This document shows positions 7,105 through 15,111 of a stretch of DNA of 64,000 nucleotides, in pieces. Position numbers and translations under genes: made by a program. Source of the DNA: Amycolatopsis decaplanina DSM 44594. Its GTDB lineage: Bacteria; Actinomycetota; Actinomycetes; Mycobacteriales; Pseudonocardiaceae. Positions within the stretch are counted from its first letter, which is position 1. Each line of letters opens with the position of its first letter. The notes beneath the pieces were generated by a model. The model had not been told where the DNA came from. It searched no databases and was given only the letters and a program-made list of their open reading frames with translations. The stretch is from NCBI RefSeq assembly GCF_000342005.1, contig NZ_AOHO01000048.1, forward strand, positions 290,539 to 354,538, read 5' to 3'.

Positions 7105-7652
7105 CCCTGGCATCACACGCGCTATGGCGTCATGATGGGGAGTCCTCGATGGCCAGAACCCGCTGGTCAGCCCGGTATGAACGTCGCCAGGAACAGGGCG
7201 ACGGACATACGGCGATGGGCGCGACGGCCGAATGCCGACGCTGCGCCTTTCGCTCACGCATGTTCATCATGGCTGCTCCAATGGCTGAGTTTGATACGTG
7301 AACTATGCCCCAGCGACGGCCGCGGCACAACCCGGTTTCCTACACGCGACTAGTTCGAGCGAGTAGGACGTCAGCCGGAAAGTCCGGTCGAGTCGGTATC
7401 GGGGCGGCCCGCGCCGAGGCTGCCGCCCATCACGAACCCCGGGTTCGAGAACCGGATTGTCATGACGCGCGGCTTTCGTCACGCCTGGGTCGGTGCGCCG
7501 ACGCGCTAGCGTGCAACGAATCCATCAGTCTGGACGCGGTGAACCGCGCAATACGTAACTCGGCGGACGGTTCGGGAGTGGTTGGAAAATTCCAGGACGA
7601 CATGTAGTCCAGTACTGTCCTAGTCGCGATAGACACGGTTATCCATAGTGGG
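7105..7652. other. Gene-free spacer between tRNA array and restriction locus
   Basis: About 550 bp with no convincing gene on either strand. The short open frames here are Arg/Ser-rich translations of GC-rich DNA with no start signals. No repeats or integrase remnants were recognised. The stretch towards 7600 is less GC-rich than the surrounding chromosome. Confidence 0.5.
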
Positions 7653-7680
7653 TTGACCAACACCCAGATTGCGATATGTT
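7653..7680 (+). promoter_or_regulatory. Promoter of the GIY-YIG restriction gene (leaderless)
   Basis: TTGACC, 16 nt, TATGTT. The -10 ends 6 nt before the ATG at 7687, so the predicted transcript start coincides with the start codon, giving a leaderless mRNA. Confidence 0.6.
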
Positions 7681-7686
7681 CCAGCG

Positions 7687-8550
7687 ATGCAGAACGAACT
7701 GTTCCCGCAGGGAAGCGCTGCGGTCGAGGCGTCGAGCGCGGAGTTCAAACTAAGCATCACGCGCGCGCTGGCCGATCAGCTGGCGGTAGCCCTCAATGAT
7801 CTGAAGCCGGCCCCGCTCACGGCGGCCGCTCTCGCGGACCTCAAGAACGAGCCCGGAGTATACGAGCTTTCCTACCAAGGTCGGCGAGTCTATGTCGGCA
7901 AGGCGAGTCGCAGTCTTCCGAATAGGTTGGCAAAGCACCTCCGAAAGTTGTCAGGTCGATCAGGTATCGACATGGGTGAAGTAAAGTTCGCCTGCTTGTA
8001 CGTCGAAGAAGACCTGGACGCCGCGGGTCCCGAAAAGATGCTCATAAAAAAGTACGGCGAAGACGGCGCGCCATGGAATAAAAATGGCTTTGGAAACAAT
8101 GATCCGGGTCGAAAGCGTGATGACTCGTTGGTTAAACGCAGGCATTTCGATGCTGTCTTCCCTGTGAACCTCGACTTCGAAATCGGTCCGGTAGTGCACG
8201 GTACAGGTTCTGTGAGCAGTTTGCTGAGTAAGGTTAAGCGAGAACTGCCTTTCAATCTGCGCTTCGAGACGAAGAGCTCTAACGCGAAAGAGCTCACGCA
8301 ATCAAAGGTCGCTCTTCCCGTCGGTAATATGACGTTGCGCGACGTGGTCCATCTCGTGATCGACGCGCTTCCAGAGGGTTGGCAGGCGACAGCGCTACCG
8401 GGATATGTCATTATCTATCGCGAAGAGGCGACATATGAAAGCGCCAAGGTGATTTGGAGGAAGCGGAATAACAATGTGATTGAGGTGCAGGGGCAAGGCC
8501 TGCTTGACGATGGCGAGGTCGAAGAAGAGCCTGATAGTGACGAGGACTAG
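7687..8550 (+). CDS. Eco29kI-like GIY-YIG type II restriction endonuclease
   Basis: A 287-aa protein with a GIY-YIG nuclease core at about residues 55-145. The landmark residues fit Eco29kI-family enzymes: Y59 in GVYEL, Y69 in VYVGKA, R80 and H84 in NRLAKHL, E116 in GPEKM and N131 in PWNKNGFGNNDPGR. Eco29kI and its relatives cut CCGCGG as type II enzymes; the specificity here is inferred from this resemblance. The C-terminal 140 residues (HFDAVFPVNLDFE onward, acidic tail EEEPDSDED) are family-specific or unknown. The ATG at 7687 was preferred over an upstream in-frame TTG because of the leaderless promoter. Codon use is less GC-rich than neighbouring genes, as expected for an acquired gene. 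It converges on vsr and the methyltransferase gene. Confidence 0.85.
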   Translation: MQNELFPQGSAAVEASSAEFKLSITRALADQLAVALNDLKPAPLTAAALADLKNEPGVYELSYQGRRVYVGKASRSLPNRLAKHLRKLSGRSGIDMGEVKFACLYVEEDLDAAGPEKMLIKKYGEDGAPWNKNGFGNNDPGRKRDDSLVKRRHFDAVFPVNLDFEIGPVVHGTGSVSSLLSKVKRELPFNLRFETKSSNAKELTQSKVALPVGNMTLRDVVHLVIDALPEGWQATALPGYVIIYREEATYESAKVIWRKRNNNVIEVQGQGLLDDGEVEEEPDSDED

Positions 8551-8591
8551 AGGTTGAGGCAAGAAGCGGGCGATAGCTGAGATTGAGTCCG

Positions 8592-9356
8592 CTAGCCTCT
8601 CACTAATTCGATCACCTTGGTGGCCACCTGGCTGGGGTCCTCGTGTTCCCAGGCGCGTACGACTCGCCAGCCGGCTTCTTCGAGGAGCTTCGTGGTTTCA
8701 GCGTCCCGCTCACGATTGCGTCGAATCTTATTTTCCCAGAATTCCGAGTTAGCTGTAGACGGCCGGTAATGCGCCGGGCAACCATGCCAGTAACAGCCGT
8801 CGACGAAGACCGCGACTAAGGCACCCGGAAAGACCACGTCCGCCGTTCTCCTTAGTCCTGGGACGGGGTTGGTGGAAACCCGGTAGCGAAGCCCACGCGC
8901 GTGTAGCAGTTTACGCAGGCGCACTTCCGGCTTCGTATCTTTGCCGCGGTTTCCTCGCATCGAAGCTCGGACATTCGGTGACGTAGCCCATGATCCGTCG
9001 GGTAGGGCCTGTTCGCACGCGTACCCCTTCTCCCAGGCGATTTCCCACGCTTCGACCAAATTCTTGGACCGAGTGTCATGATCGACTTGTCCAAGGTACT
9101 TGGTCGGCGACTTCCCCTTGTCCGACCAGCGAAGGTAAGCGCGAATCCGGCGAGTGTTCGGGAGAACTTTAAGCTCGACCGAGGCGCGTGCGTAGCGCCC
9201 GTCGCCCAGATCGACAAACCGTCGGTGACGCCCTTTGGCCGCGCGATCCTGTTCTGTCGCCAAGGCGTCTCGGCTCCGCCCCGCGCGTCCCTTCCACGCC
9301 CTGTCTGGCGGAGCCTTGTCCTTCCAGGAGCTTTGCGCGCGGCGGGTCGAGGTCAT
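8592..9356 (-). CDS. vsr: Very short patch repair (Vsr) endonuclease with N-terminal extension
   Basis: A 254-aa protein whose C-terminal ~125 residues are a Vsr domain: MRGNRGKDTKPEVRLRKLLH, then GLRYRV, then TADVVFPGALVAVFVDGCYW leading to HGC. Asp173 (TADVVF) is the expected catalytic residue, near His191. Vsr nicks at T:G mismatches left by deamination of 5-methylcytosine, so it normally accompanies an m5C methyltransferase. The ATG overlaps the methyltransferase stop (ATGA), which fixes the start. Vsr proteins are usually ~130-160 aa; the first ~125 residues (RFVDLGDGRYARASVELKVL, then RAYLRWSDKGKSPTKYLG) are an extra domain I do not recognise, perhaps DNA-binding. Confidence 0.9.
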   Translation of the reverse strand: MTSTRRAQSSWKDKAPPDRAWKGRAGRSRDALATEQDRAAKGRHRRFVDLGDGRYARASVELKVLPNTRRIRAYLRWSDKGKSPTKYLGQVDHDTRSKNLVEAWEIAWEKGYACEQALPDGSWATSPNVRASMRGNRGKDTKPEVRLRKLLHARGLRYRVSTNPVPGLRRTADVVFPGALVAVFVDGCYWHGCPAHYRPSTANSEFWENKIRRNRERDAETTKLLEEAGWRVVRAWEHEDPSQVATKVIELVRG

Positions 9357-10711
9357 GCGTGAGACTCGGCCTCGTCCAGCGCCGCCCCAACCGCTTTCGC
9401 GAAAACCTCCCCTAGTAGCACGGGAACGGCGTTTCCGAGTTGCCGCATCTGTTCGCCGCGAGGGCCCGCGAGTTCCCACTCGTCGGGGAACGTCATCACG
9501 CGCGCGGTTTCCCGAACGGTCATGTAGCGGTGCTTGTATCGGAAGCCGGTGGGAGACTCGGAGTCTCGCTCACGTTCGTCCGTGAGCATGACCGACTCCC
9601 CACCGGGGACGCCGTGTACGCCAGCCTTCACCGTTTTCGCGGGACGGTCGTACTCGTTGGGGGTATGACCATCGTAGATACGCGCTCCCGGCCATCCGAC
9701 GTGATACTTGAACCCCCCGACCTCGTACTCCACCCGATCAAGCTTTTCCCAGGAAATCCGAGGCAGGGAAGGAAGTTTATTACCCTCACCGTCTTCAATT
9801 CCTTCAATAGCGTCGCGCAGCGTACGCCAAGGTTTAGTGCCGTCGTCAAGTGGGAGGTTCTTGGGCACGCCCGCGTTCACGCGGTCCATCACGTGACCCG
9901 GAACGTCGTTGTGGCGCCTCCAATAGTCGCCGCTCAGAATCGAGCGATATAGGGCGCCTTCCGAGTACTGCGGTGTTATAAGTTTGCGAAAAGTGTCCAA
10001 GTCGACATTCAAGTCCGATCGGAAGGCGACGATTATTATCCGATTCCGGATCTGAGGGACACCATAATCGGCGGCATTGACAGGTGTCATAATCACGTCA
10101 TAGCGCTCGTCGGCCCGGACATCGCGGCGTTCCTCCATCGCCCTCAAAACATCGTCGTGTTCCTGCCACGTCGAACCCGCCTTCCGCTCGACGAACGGAA
10201 ACTCGAGCTCTCGCAGGATGTAGTCGAAGTACGGCTTGAAAGACGGCCTCAAAAGCCCGCGAACGTTCTCGCAGATCACGGCCTTCGGCTGGATCTCCCG
10301 AACCGCCCTGAACATCTGCGGGAACATGTTCCGCTTATCCTCGTCGCCCTTGGCGACGCCCCCAAGGCTGAACGGCTGACAGGGCGGGCCGCCCGCCAGG
10401 ACATCGACCCGGCCGTTCAGGTTGCCCATGCCGATGCCCTGCACGTCGCCCTCGACGATCGGAACAACCGCCCCAGGAGGCGGTACCTCATAGGGGCCCA
10501 CGGCCACGAAGCCGTCGTCCGAAGCCGGGACGCGGACCCTGTCCGCCTTGTGCCGTCTCGAAACGTTCACGTCGAGCGTCTCGCACGCGTACTTCGCGAA
10601 CTCGTTGAACAACAAGGGGCGGAAGCCAGCCCGCTCGACGCCCATCGCGAGGCCACCGCCACCTGCGAACAGCTCGACGGAGGTTCGGTGAGACTCTTCA
10701 AGTTCAGGCAC
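9353..10711 (-). CDS. DNA (cytosine-5) methyltransferase of the restriction-modification locus
   Basis: A 452-aa m5C methyltransferase with motifs in canonical order: I SVELFAGGGGLAMG (residues 11-24), IV AGGPPCQPFS with catalytic Cys111, VI ICENVRG (about 147-152), VIII YGVPQIRNRIIIVAF, and X QLGNAVPVLLG near the C-terminus. A target-recognition region lies between VIII and X. It protects host DNA against the convergent GIY-YIG nuclease; if that is an Eco29kI homologue the target would be CCGCGG. The GTG start immediately follows such a site, and a -10-like TATGCT lies between two CCGCGG copies. It is coupled to vsr downstream by ATGA overlap. Confidence 0.93.
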   Translation of the reverse strand: MPELEESHRTSVELFAGGGGLAMGVERAGFRPLLFNEFAKYACETLDVNVSRRHKADRVRVPASDDGFVAVGPYEVPPPGAVVPIVEGDVQGIGMGNLNGRVDVLAGGPPCQPFSLGGVAKGDEDKRNMFPQMFRAVREIQPKAVICENVRGLLRPSFKPYFDYILRELEFPFVERKAGSTWQEHDDVLRAMEERRDVRADERYDVIMTPVNAADYGVPQIRNRIIIVAFRSDLNVDLDTFRKLITPQYSEGALYRSILSGDYWRRHNDVPGHVMDRVNAGVPKNLPLDDGTKPWRTLRDAIEGIEDGEGNKLPSLPRISWEKLDRVEYEVGGFKYHVGWPGARIYDGHTPNEYDRPAKTVKAGVHGVPGGESVMLTDERERDSESPTGFRYKHRYMTVRETARVMTFPDEWELAGPRGEQMRQLGNAVPVLLGEVFAKAVGAALDEAESHA

Positions 10712-10729
10712 CGCGGAAGCATACCGCGG
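10711..10729 (-). promoter_or_regulatory. Two CCGCGG sites bracketing the methyltransferase -10 box and start
   Basis: CCGCGG occurs at 10711-10716 (touching the GTG start) and at 10724-10729, as a direct repeat TCCGCGGT with a 13-bp period. On the minus strand TATGCT lies between them, 6 nt before the start codon. If the locus methylates CCGCGG, promoter methylation could feed back on methyltransferase expression. Confidence 0.45.
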
Positions 10730-10753
10730 AGGTTTCAGGTCAAAGTGTTGGAC

Positions 10754-10772
10754 GCGCCGCAGGATGCGGCGC
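10754..10772 (-). terminator. Hairpin after the 77-aa gene
   Basis: A perfect 8-bp stem GCGCCGCA/TGCGGCGC with a 3-nt loop, 15 bp beyond the stop of the small gene and before the methyltransferase start. There is no T-run, so termination is uncertain. Confidence 0.4.
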
Positions 10773-10786
10773 CTCTCCGGGCGCGC

Positions 10787-11020
10787 TCACAGGTCGGGAA
10801 AGGTGTCCCGGATAATCGCGAGGAGACGCCGAGCCCCTTCGCGGTCGAGTTGCAACGTCTGGCTCACCTTCTTCTCCGACTGCCTCTCGTCGGACCCGTA
10901 CGTGCTCAACTGAAGCAAGGGCCCCAAGGGGGTGTCGACAGTCCTATAGCCACATTCAACCTCGGTGGGGTGCGGCTTCGCGTCGCCTCGAACCTGGAAG
11001 AACTGGGTCACTCTCGCCAT
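10787..11020 (-). CDS. Small unknown protein upstream of the methyltransferase
   Basis: A 77-aa protein (VTQFFQVRGDAKPHPTEVEC, then LLQLSTYGSDERQSEKKVSQ, then LDREGARRLLAIIRDTFPDL). It reads as a compact alpha/beta domain with strands around FFQVRG and LLQLSTYG and a C-terminal helix, well conserved in character (real codon periodicity, balanced composition). It is unrecognised. Its place directly before the methyltransferase on the same strand suggests membership of the restriction-modification locus, possibly as a controller or accessory protein, but no HTH is visible. The ATG preceded by GGTGGGCGG is preferred over an upstream GTG. Confidence 0.6.
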   Translation of the reverse strand: MARVTQFFQVRGDAKPHPTEVECGYRTVDTPLGPLLQLSTYGSDERQSEKKVSQTLQLDREGARRLLAIIRDTFPDL

Positions 11021-11086
11021 CCGCCCACCTTGCCACACACGCGAGCGCCGTGACGGAAGCCGAACCGGGCGGTGACGGCGTGGTGG

Positions 11087-11656
11087 CTAGCACCCAAAGA
11101 CGCCGGTCAGAGCCTCCCGGATCAAACCCGCCAGATCCGCCTCCCCGTCCGTCTCCGCCCATCGGATCAGCGCCACATGCGCCGCGCCCAGGCACGCCAT
11201 GGCCGTAGCCCGCACCCGAAACTCCTCCTCGGGCGCCGGGGAAGGTCCGCAAAGAGCCGAGACGATCGCATCGGCCGTCGCGTACTGGCTGTCCAAATGC
11301 CGCGCCCGCAGCGCCGGCACCGAGATCATCAGCCGTAGCCGCGCCAACAGAAACGCCTTCTCCTGCGACGACCCCAAAGCGGCGGTCGTCTCCAGCGCGC
11401 GCCCGATCCTCGCGGGCAGGGAGAAAGAAGCAGGCTCGGCGACGACGGCCGAAGCGGTCACAGGGTCGTATTCGTCGTAGAGGACCAGGTCCTCCTTCGT
11501 CGGGAAGTGCCGGTAGACCGTCATCGCCGAGACGCCGGCGGCCGCGGCGACGTCGGCGACGGTGGTCGCGTCGTAGCCGACGTCGGTGAAGAGGCGGATG
11601 GCGTGCGTCTGGATAGCGAGCCGGGTTTCGGCGCGCTGGCGGTCTCGGAGGCTCAC
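11087..11656 (-). CDS. TetR/AcrR-family transcriptional regulator
   Basis: A 189-aa repressor. The N-terminal TetR HTH spans about residues 7-55 (TRLAIQTHAIRLFTDVGYDA, then TVADVAAAAGVSAMTVYRHF, then PTKEDLVL). The C-terminal ligand-binding part is helical, of the MftR-like C-terminal type (RIGRALETTAAL through GLIREALTGVFG). It is divergent from the SDR gene with only 40 bp between them, which contain a palindrome, so it very likely controls both genes. Confidence 0.9.
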   Translation of the reverse strand: MSLRDRQRAETRLAIQTHAIRLFTDVGYDATTVADVAAAAGVSAMTVYRHFPTKEDLVLYDEYDPVTASAVVAEPASFSLPARIGRALETTAALGSSQEKAFLLARLRLMISVPALRARHLDSQYATADAIVSALCGPSPAPEEEFRVRATAMACLGAAHVALIRWAETDGEADLAGLIREALTGVFGC

Positions 11657-11675
11657 GTGGTAGACACTATCAAAG

Positions 11676-11690
11676 TGTTAGTCACTAACA
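11676..11690. promoter_or_regulatory. TetR operator between the TetR and SDR genes
   Basis: TGTTAGT-C-ACTAACA, a perfect 15-bp palindrome (7-bp arms, one central base) centred in the 40-bp divergent intergenic region, 6 bp before the SDR GTG. Confidence 0.8.
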
Positions 11691-11696
11691 TCTGGG

Positions 11697-12371
11697 GTGA
11701 GCATGAAGACGGCATTGGTGACCGGGGCGTCGCGGGGGATCGGGGCGGCGATCGCGCGGAGGCTCGAGAAGGACGGCATACGAACGATCAAACTGTCGAG
11801 CGAGCAGGCCGACTTGTCGACCATGGAGGGAGTCGACAAGGCCCTGGAGGGCATCGACAGCCTGGACATCTTGGTCAACAACGCGGCAGCCGCACCGCGA
11901 GGCCCGATCGAGACGGACACGCCCGAAAGCTTCGATCATCTGATGGCGGTGAACGTGAAAGCGCCGTACTTCCTCATCCAACGGGCGCCGCTGAACGACG
12001 GCGGCCGCATCATCAACGTCTCGTCGGCCGCCACCAGGATGGCCAACCCGACACAAACTTCCTTCGCGATGACCAAGGGCGCGCTCGAGACGATGAGCCG
12101 CACCCTCGCCCACCAGCTCGGACCCCGCGGGATCACGGTCAACGTCGTCGCGCCGGGCGCCACGAAGACCGAGACGAACAAAACCCTCTTCACACCGGAG
12201 CTGGAGGCCGCCATCAAAACCCTAACCGCGCACCGAAGGCTCGGCACCGCGGACGACATAGCGGACGTGGTGGCGTTCCTCGCCTCCGACGACGCCCGGT
12301 GGGTGACCGGGCAGGTTCTCGACGCGAGCGGTGGGTTGTTCCTCGGCCCTCCGGCGCAAGGGGTTCAATAG
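11697..12371 (+). CDS. SDR-family oxidoreductase-like protein with Phe in place of catalytic Tyr
   Basis: A 224-aa short-chain dehydrogenase fold: nucleotide-binding TGASRGIGAAIA (about residues 9-20), NNAAA (about 64), catalytic-region Ser in NVSSAA, and C-terminal VTGQVLDASGG. The YxxxK motif reads FAMTK: the lysine is present but the catalytic tyrosine codon is TTC (Phe). Classical SDR chemistry is therefore doubtful; it may be a binding protein or use a different acid. The GTG start sits in the operator region. The next gene starts 5 bp downstream. Regulation is probably by the divergent TetR protein and its ligand. Confidence 0.85.
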   Translation: MSMKTALVTGASRGIGAAIARRLEKDGIRTIKLSSEQADLSTMEGVDKALEGIDSLDILVNNAAAAPRGPIETDTPESFDHLMAVNVKAPYFLIQRAPLNDGGRIINVSSAATRMANPTQTSFAMTKGALETMSRTLAHQLGPRGITVNVVAPGATKTETNKTLFTPELEAAIKTLTAHRRLGTADDIADVVAFLASDDARWVTGQVLDASGGLFLGPPAQGVQ

Positions 12372-12375
12372 GGCG

Positions 12376-13269
12376 GTGACGTGGTTCAGCGAGGACGAAC
12401 TCCGCAGGCAGGCCGGCGACGTCTCGTTCGCGCGCGGGGCCAAGTACCTGGAGTCGGTCGAGACGCTGGACGACGTCGCGGGCGGGGTCGCGGCGGTGGT
12501 CAGCGGCACCGACCGGTACACGGTCCGGTTGCGCAACGTCGACGGCGAGCTGGTCGGCGAGTGCTCCTGCCCGCACGCGGCGGACGGCTTCTTCTGCAAG
12601 CATTGCGTGGCCGTCGGACTGCTGGTACTCGAGGGTGTGGCAGACGGCGGCGCGACCGACATCCGCGGCTACGTCGAGTCGCTGGACCGCGACGAGCTGG
12701 TCGAGTTGCTCGTCGGGCACGCGAACGAGGACCCGGTCCTGTTCCGCAAACTCTCGCTCAAGGCCGGCCGCGGGGACCTCGACGCGCTGCGGCGTCACGT
12801 CGAGAGAACGTTGCGGTTGCGCGGTTTCGTCGGCTTCCAGGGCACGGTCGCGTACACCGAGAAGGTGCGCGAGGTGCTCGCCACCGCCAGGGAACTCATG
12901 GACGGACCGCTGCTGTGCCGCGTCATCGAGCTGGTGGTGGAGGCGCTGGACTTCGTCGAGGACTCCTTCGGCGCACTCGGCTCCGAGGTGCGGGGCGCGC
13001 TCGCGTTGTACGCGGAGGCCTGCGCCGATTCGCCGCCGGAGCCCAAGGAGCTCGCGGAGTGGTTGCTACGGCTGGATCTTGATGGATCCGGTCGCCTCGA
13101 CGTGAACATCGCGGACTTCACCGCGGGCCTCGGTTTCGAGGGGCTCGCGGTGTTCCGCGCCGGCGTCGAGGAGCGGTGGCGGCTCGACGACGGCGAGGAC
13201 CCGTACCGCAGCCGCAAACTCCAGCGGCTGCGCGAGGGGTTCGCGGCGATGCGGAACTGGCAGGCCTAG
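12376..13269 (+). CDS. SWIM zinc-finger domain protein
   Basis: A 297-aa protein. The SWIM motif C-x-C-x8-C-x-H is formed by C63, C65, C74 and H76 (GECSCPHAADGFFCKH). The N-terminus (VTWFSEDELRRQAGDVSFAR GAKYLESVE) and the helical C-terminus are typical of bacterial SWIM proteins of the MalT-less, single-subunit type. SWIM domains bind DNA or protein; bacterial members often sit near SWI2/SNF2 helicases or VWA/MoxR genes, absent here. The GTG start is only 5 bp after the SDR stop, suggesting co-transcription. The 3' end overlaps the convergent Sel1-repeat gene by 4 bp. Confidence 0.85.
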   Translation: MTWFSEDELRRQAGDVSFARGAKYLESVETLDDVAGGVAAVVSGTDRYTVRLRNVDGELVGECSCPHAADGFFCKHCVAVGLLVLEGVADGGATDIRGYVESLDRDELVELLVGHANEDPVLFRKLSLKAGRGDLDALRRHVERTLRLRGFVGFQGTVAYTEKVREVLATARELMDGPLLCRVIELVVEALDFVEDSFGALGSEVRGALALYAEACADSPPEPKELAEWLLRLDLDGSGRLDVNIADFTAGLGFEGLAVFRAGVEERWRLDDGEDPYRSRKLQRLREGFAAMRNWQA

Positions 13270-14258
13270 AACCGCTGCCGGTTGCGGTACAGCTCCTCCA
13301 GATCCCGTTGCCCCGCCTGGTCACCGGTGTCGGCGGCCGCGCGGAACCAGTGCTCGGCCTCCTGGAAGTTCCCGTGGTCGGCGGCGAGCCTGCCGAGGTT
13401 GGTGTAGGCGGGGACACTGCCGAGTTCCGCGGCCTTCCGGTACCAGGCGGTGGCCTCGCCGGGGTCGTTCCGGTCGTTGGCCAGCACACCCAGGTTCGTC
13501 ATCGCGGCGGCGTCACCCCGTTTGGCCGCCTTGAGGTACCAGTGTTCCGCGGCGTCGAGATCCCCGCGGCGATGCAGCACCAGGCCGAGGCGGACGGCGG
13601 CATCGGGGGCACCGGCGGCCGCGGCCGCCTGATAGCAGCTTTCGGCGCGCGCGAGGTCGCCCCCTTGCTGGGCCTGGTGGCCGAGTTTGATCAGCGATGC
13701 CGCGTCGGCCTCTTCGCTCGCCTTGCGCCACCACGGTTCCGCTTCGGACGTCCGGCCGGTGTCGCAGAGCACGGCGCCGAGCGTGATCATCCCTTCGACG
13801 TTGCCGGCGTCCGCGGCGTCGCCCGCCCAGTACTCGGCTTCCTGGAGTTCGCCACGCCGGTGCAGTGACCGCGCCAGTTCCACCATCGCCTCGACCCGGC
13901 CCTCGCCGGCGGCCCGCCGCCACCAATCCTCGGCGGCGTCCGAATCCCCTCGCCGCGCGCAGAGATTCCCCAGATGCGACATGGCATGCGAATCACCGGC
14001 CGTCGCCGCTTCGCGATACCAGCGTTCGGCCTGCTCCGGCACGCCGCGCTCGTTCAGGAGATGCGCCAGGTTGCCCATCGCGACCCTGTCCCCGCCCTCG
14101 GCGGCCTTCCGGAACCACGCCTCGGCCTCGTCGAGATCGCCGCGCTCCAGCGCGGTGGATCCCATACGTGCCATGGCGATCACGTGTCCGCGTTCCGCGG
14201 CCTTCCGGTTCAGATAGTCGTCGACCCGGGTGTTCCACTTACGTTTTCCGTCGCCCAC
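13266..14258 (-). CDS. Sel1-like/TPR tandem-repeat protein
   Basis: A 330-aa protein built almost wholly of about eight 36-residue Sel1-like repeats. Each carries variants of A-x-AMxxLGxLxxxRGDxDxAExWxRKAAExGD (examples EAEAWFRKAAEGGDRVAMGN, AEHWYLKAAKRGDAAAMTNL). Such alpha-solenoids are protein-interaction scaffolds. There is no signal peptide; the protein is probably cytosolic. The GTG start (VGDGKRKWNTRVDDYL) is preceded by AAGGAG at good spacing. The partner is unknown, and the gene is flanked by a SWIM protein and a secreted nuclease. Confidence 0.85.
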   Translation of the reverse strand: MGDGKRKWNTRVDDYLNRKAAERGHVIAMARMGSTALERGDLDEAEAWFRKAAEGGDRVAMGNLAHLLNERGVPEQAERWYREAATAGDSHAMSHLGNLCARRGDSDAAEDWWRRAAGEGRVEAMVELARSLHRRGELQEAEYWAGDAADAGNVEGMITLGAVLCDTGRTSEAEPWWRKASEEADAASLIKLGHQAQQGGDLARAESCYQAAAAAGAPDAAVRLGLVLHRRGDLDAAEHWYLKAAKRGDAAAMTNLGVLANDRNDPGEATAWYRKAAELGSVPAYTNLGRLAADHGNFQEAEHWFRAAADTGDQAGQRDLEELYRNRQRF

Positions 14259-14414
14259 AAGCCCGCTCCTTCCGGCAGCGTCCCTGGGGTAGTCGCTGCT
14301 CAGGGCCCCGATGTGACAACAACTACCGGGTGTCATCGCCGTGTCGCACCCGGTTTCCGCGCGCGCCGCGGTGATACTTGGCTCTCCCCATCCCCCGTCG
14401 AGAGGAACCGCGCG

Positions 14415-15083
14415 GTGGCCACGCGTACCAGCCAGATGACCACGGCCCAGCGGCTGCTCCTGCTGATCACCCTCGCCGCCGTCGTACTCGCGGTGTTCTG
14501 GTTCGTGAGCGGCAAGGGCGACGCGTTGCAGCCGAAGCCCGCCGGCACCGCGAGTGCCGCCGACGCACGCAAGCAGCTGGACGAACTCACCGTCGCGCCG
14601 CGCGGTTCGATGGACGGCTACGACCGCAAGAAGTACCCGCACTGGGACAACCAGGGGAACAACTGCAACACCCGCGAGTTCGTGCTCAAACGCGACGGCA
14701 AGGACGTCAAGGCCGGTTCCGACTGCGCCCCGATCTCGGGCAGCTGGACGAGCGTCTACGACGGCGAGACCTGGACCAAGCCGACCGACGTCGACATCGA
14801 CCACATGGTCCCGCTCGCGCAGAGCTGGGTCTCCGGCGCGAAGTCGTGGACCGACGAGAAGCGGCGCCAGTTCGCGAACGACCTGACCCGGCCGCAGCTG
14901 TTCGCCGTCACCGACAACGTCAACCAGGAGAAGAGCGACAAGGCTCCGGACCAGTGGAAGCCGCCGCTCGTCTCGTTCTGGTGCACCTATGCCACCGACT
15001 GGATCACCGTGAAGCACTACTACGGCCTCACGATCACCACCGCGGAGAAGAGCGCGCTCGGCGACATGCTCGGACGTTGCTGA
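14415..15083 (+). CDS. Secreted or membrane-anchored HNH endonuclease family protein (DUF1524-like)
   Basis: A 222-aa protein with an N-terminal membrane segment (QRLLLLITLAAVVLAVFWFV, about residues 11-30) serving as signal anchor or signal peptide. The nuclease core carries Cys pairs (NNCNTREF, GSDCAPI, FWCTY) and the HNH-type motif DIDHMVPLAQSW followed by LTRPQLFAVTDNVNQEKSDK and a WKPP segment. Exported actinobacterial members are non-specific nucleases thought to serve nutrient scavenging or competitor DNA degradation. A GTG start with AGAGGA upstream was chosen; an ATG seven codons in is possible. Confidence 0.88.
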   Translation: MATRTSQMTTAQRLLLLITLAAVVLAVFWFVSGKGDALQPKPAGTASAADARKQLDELTVAPRGSMDGYDRKKYPHWDNQGNNCNTREFVLKRDGKDVKAGSDCAPISGSWTSVYDGETWTKPTDVDIDHMVPLAQSWVSGAKSWTDEKRRQFANDLTRPQLFAVTDNVNQEKSDKAPDQWKPPLVSFWCTYATDWITVKHYYGLTITTAEKSALGDMLGRC

Positions 15084-15111
15084 TCTCCCCGGCTTCGGGT
15101 TGGCTGGGGTC

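Noticed and set aside
7130..7607. Short open frames on both strands between the tRNA array and the GIY-YIG gene
   Set aside because: No ribosome sites, Arg/Ser-rich products, mutually overlapping; treated as non-coding spacer.
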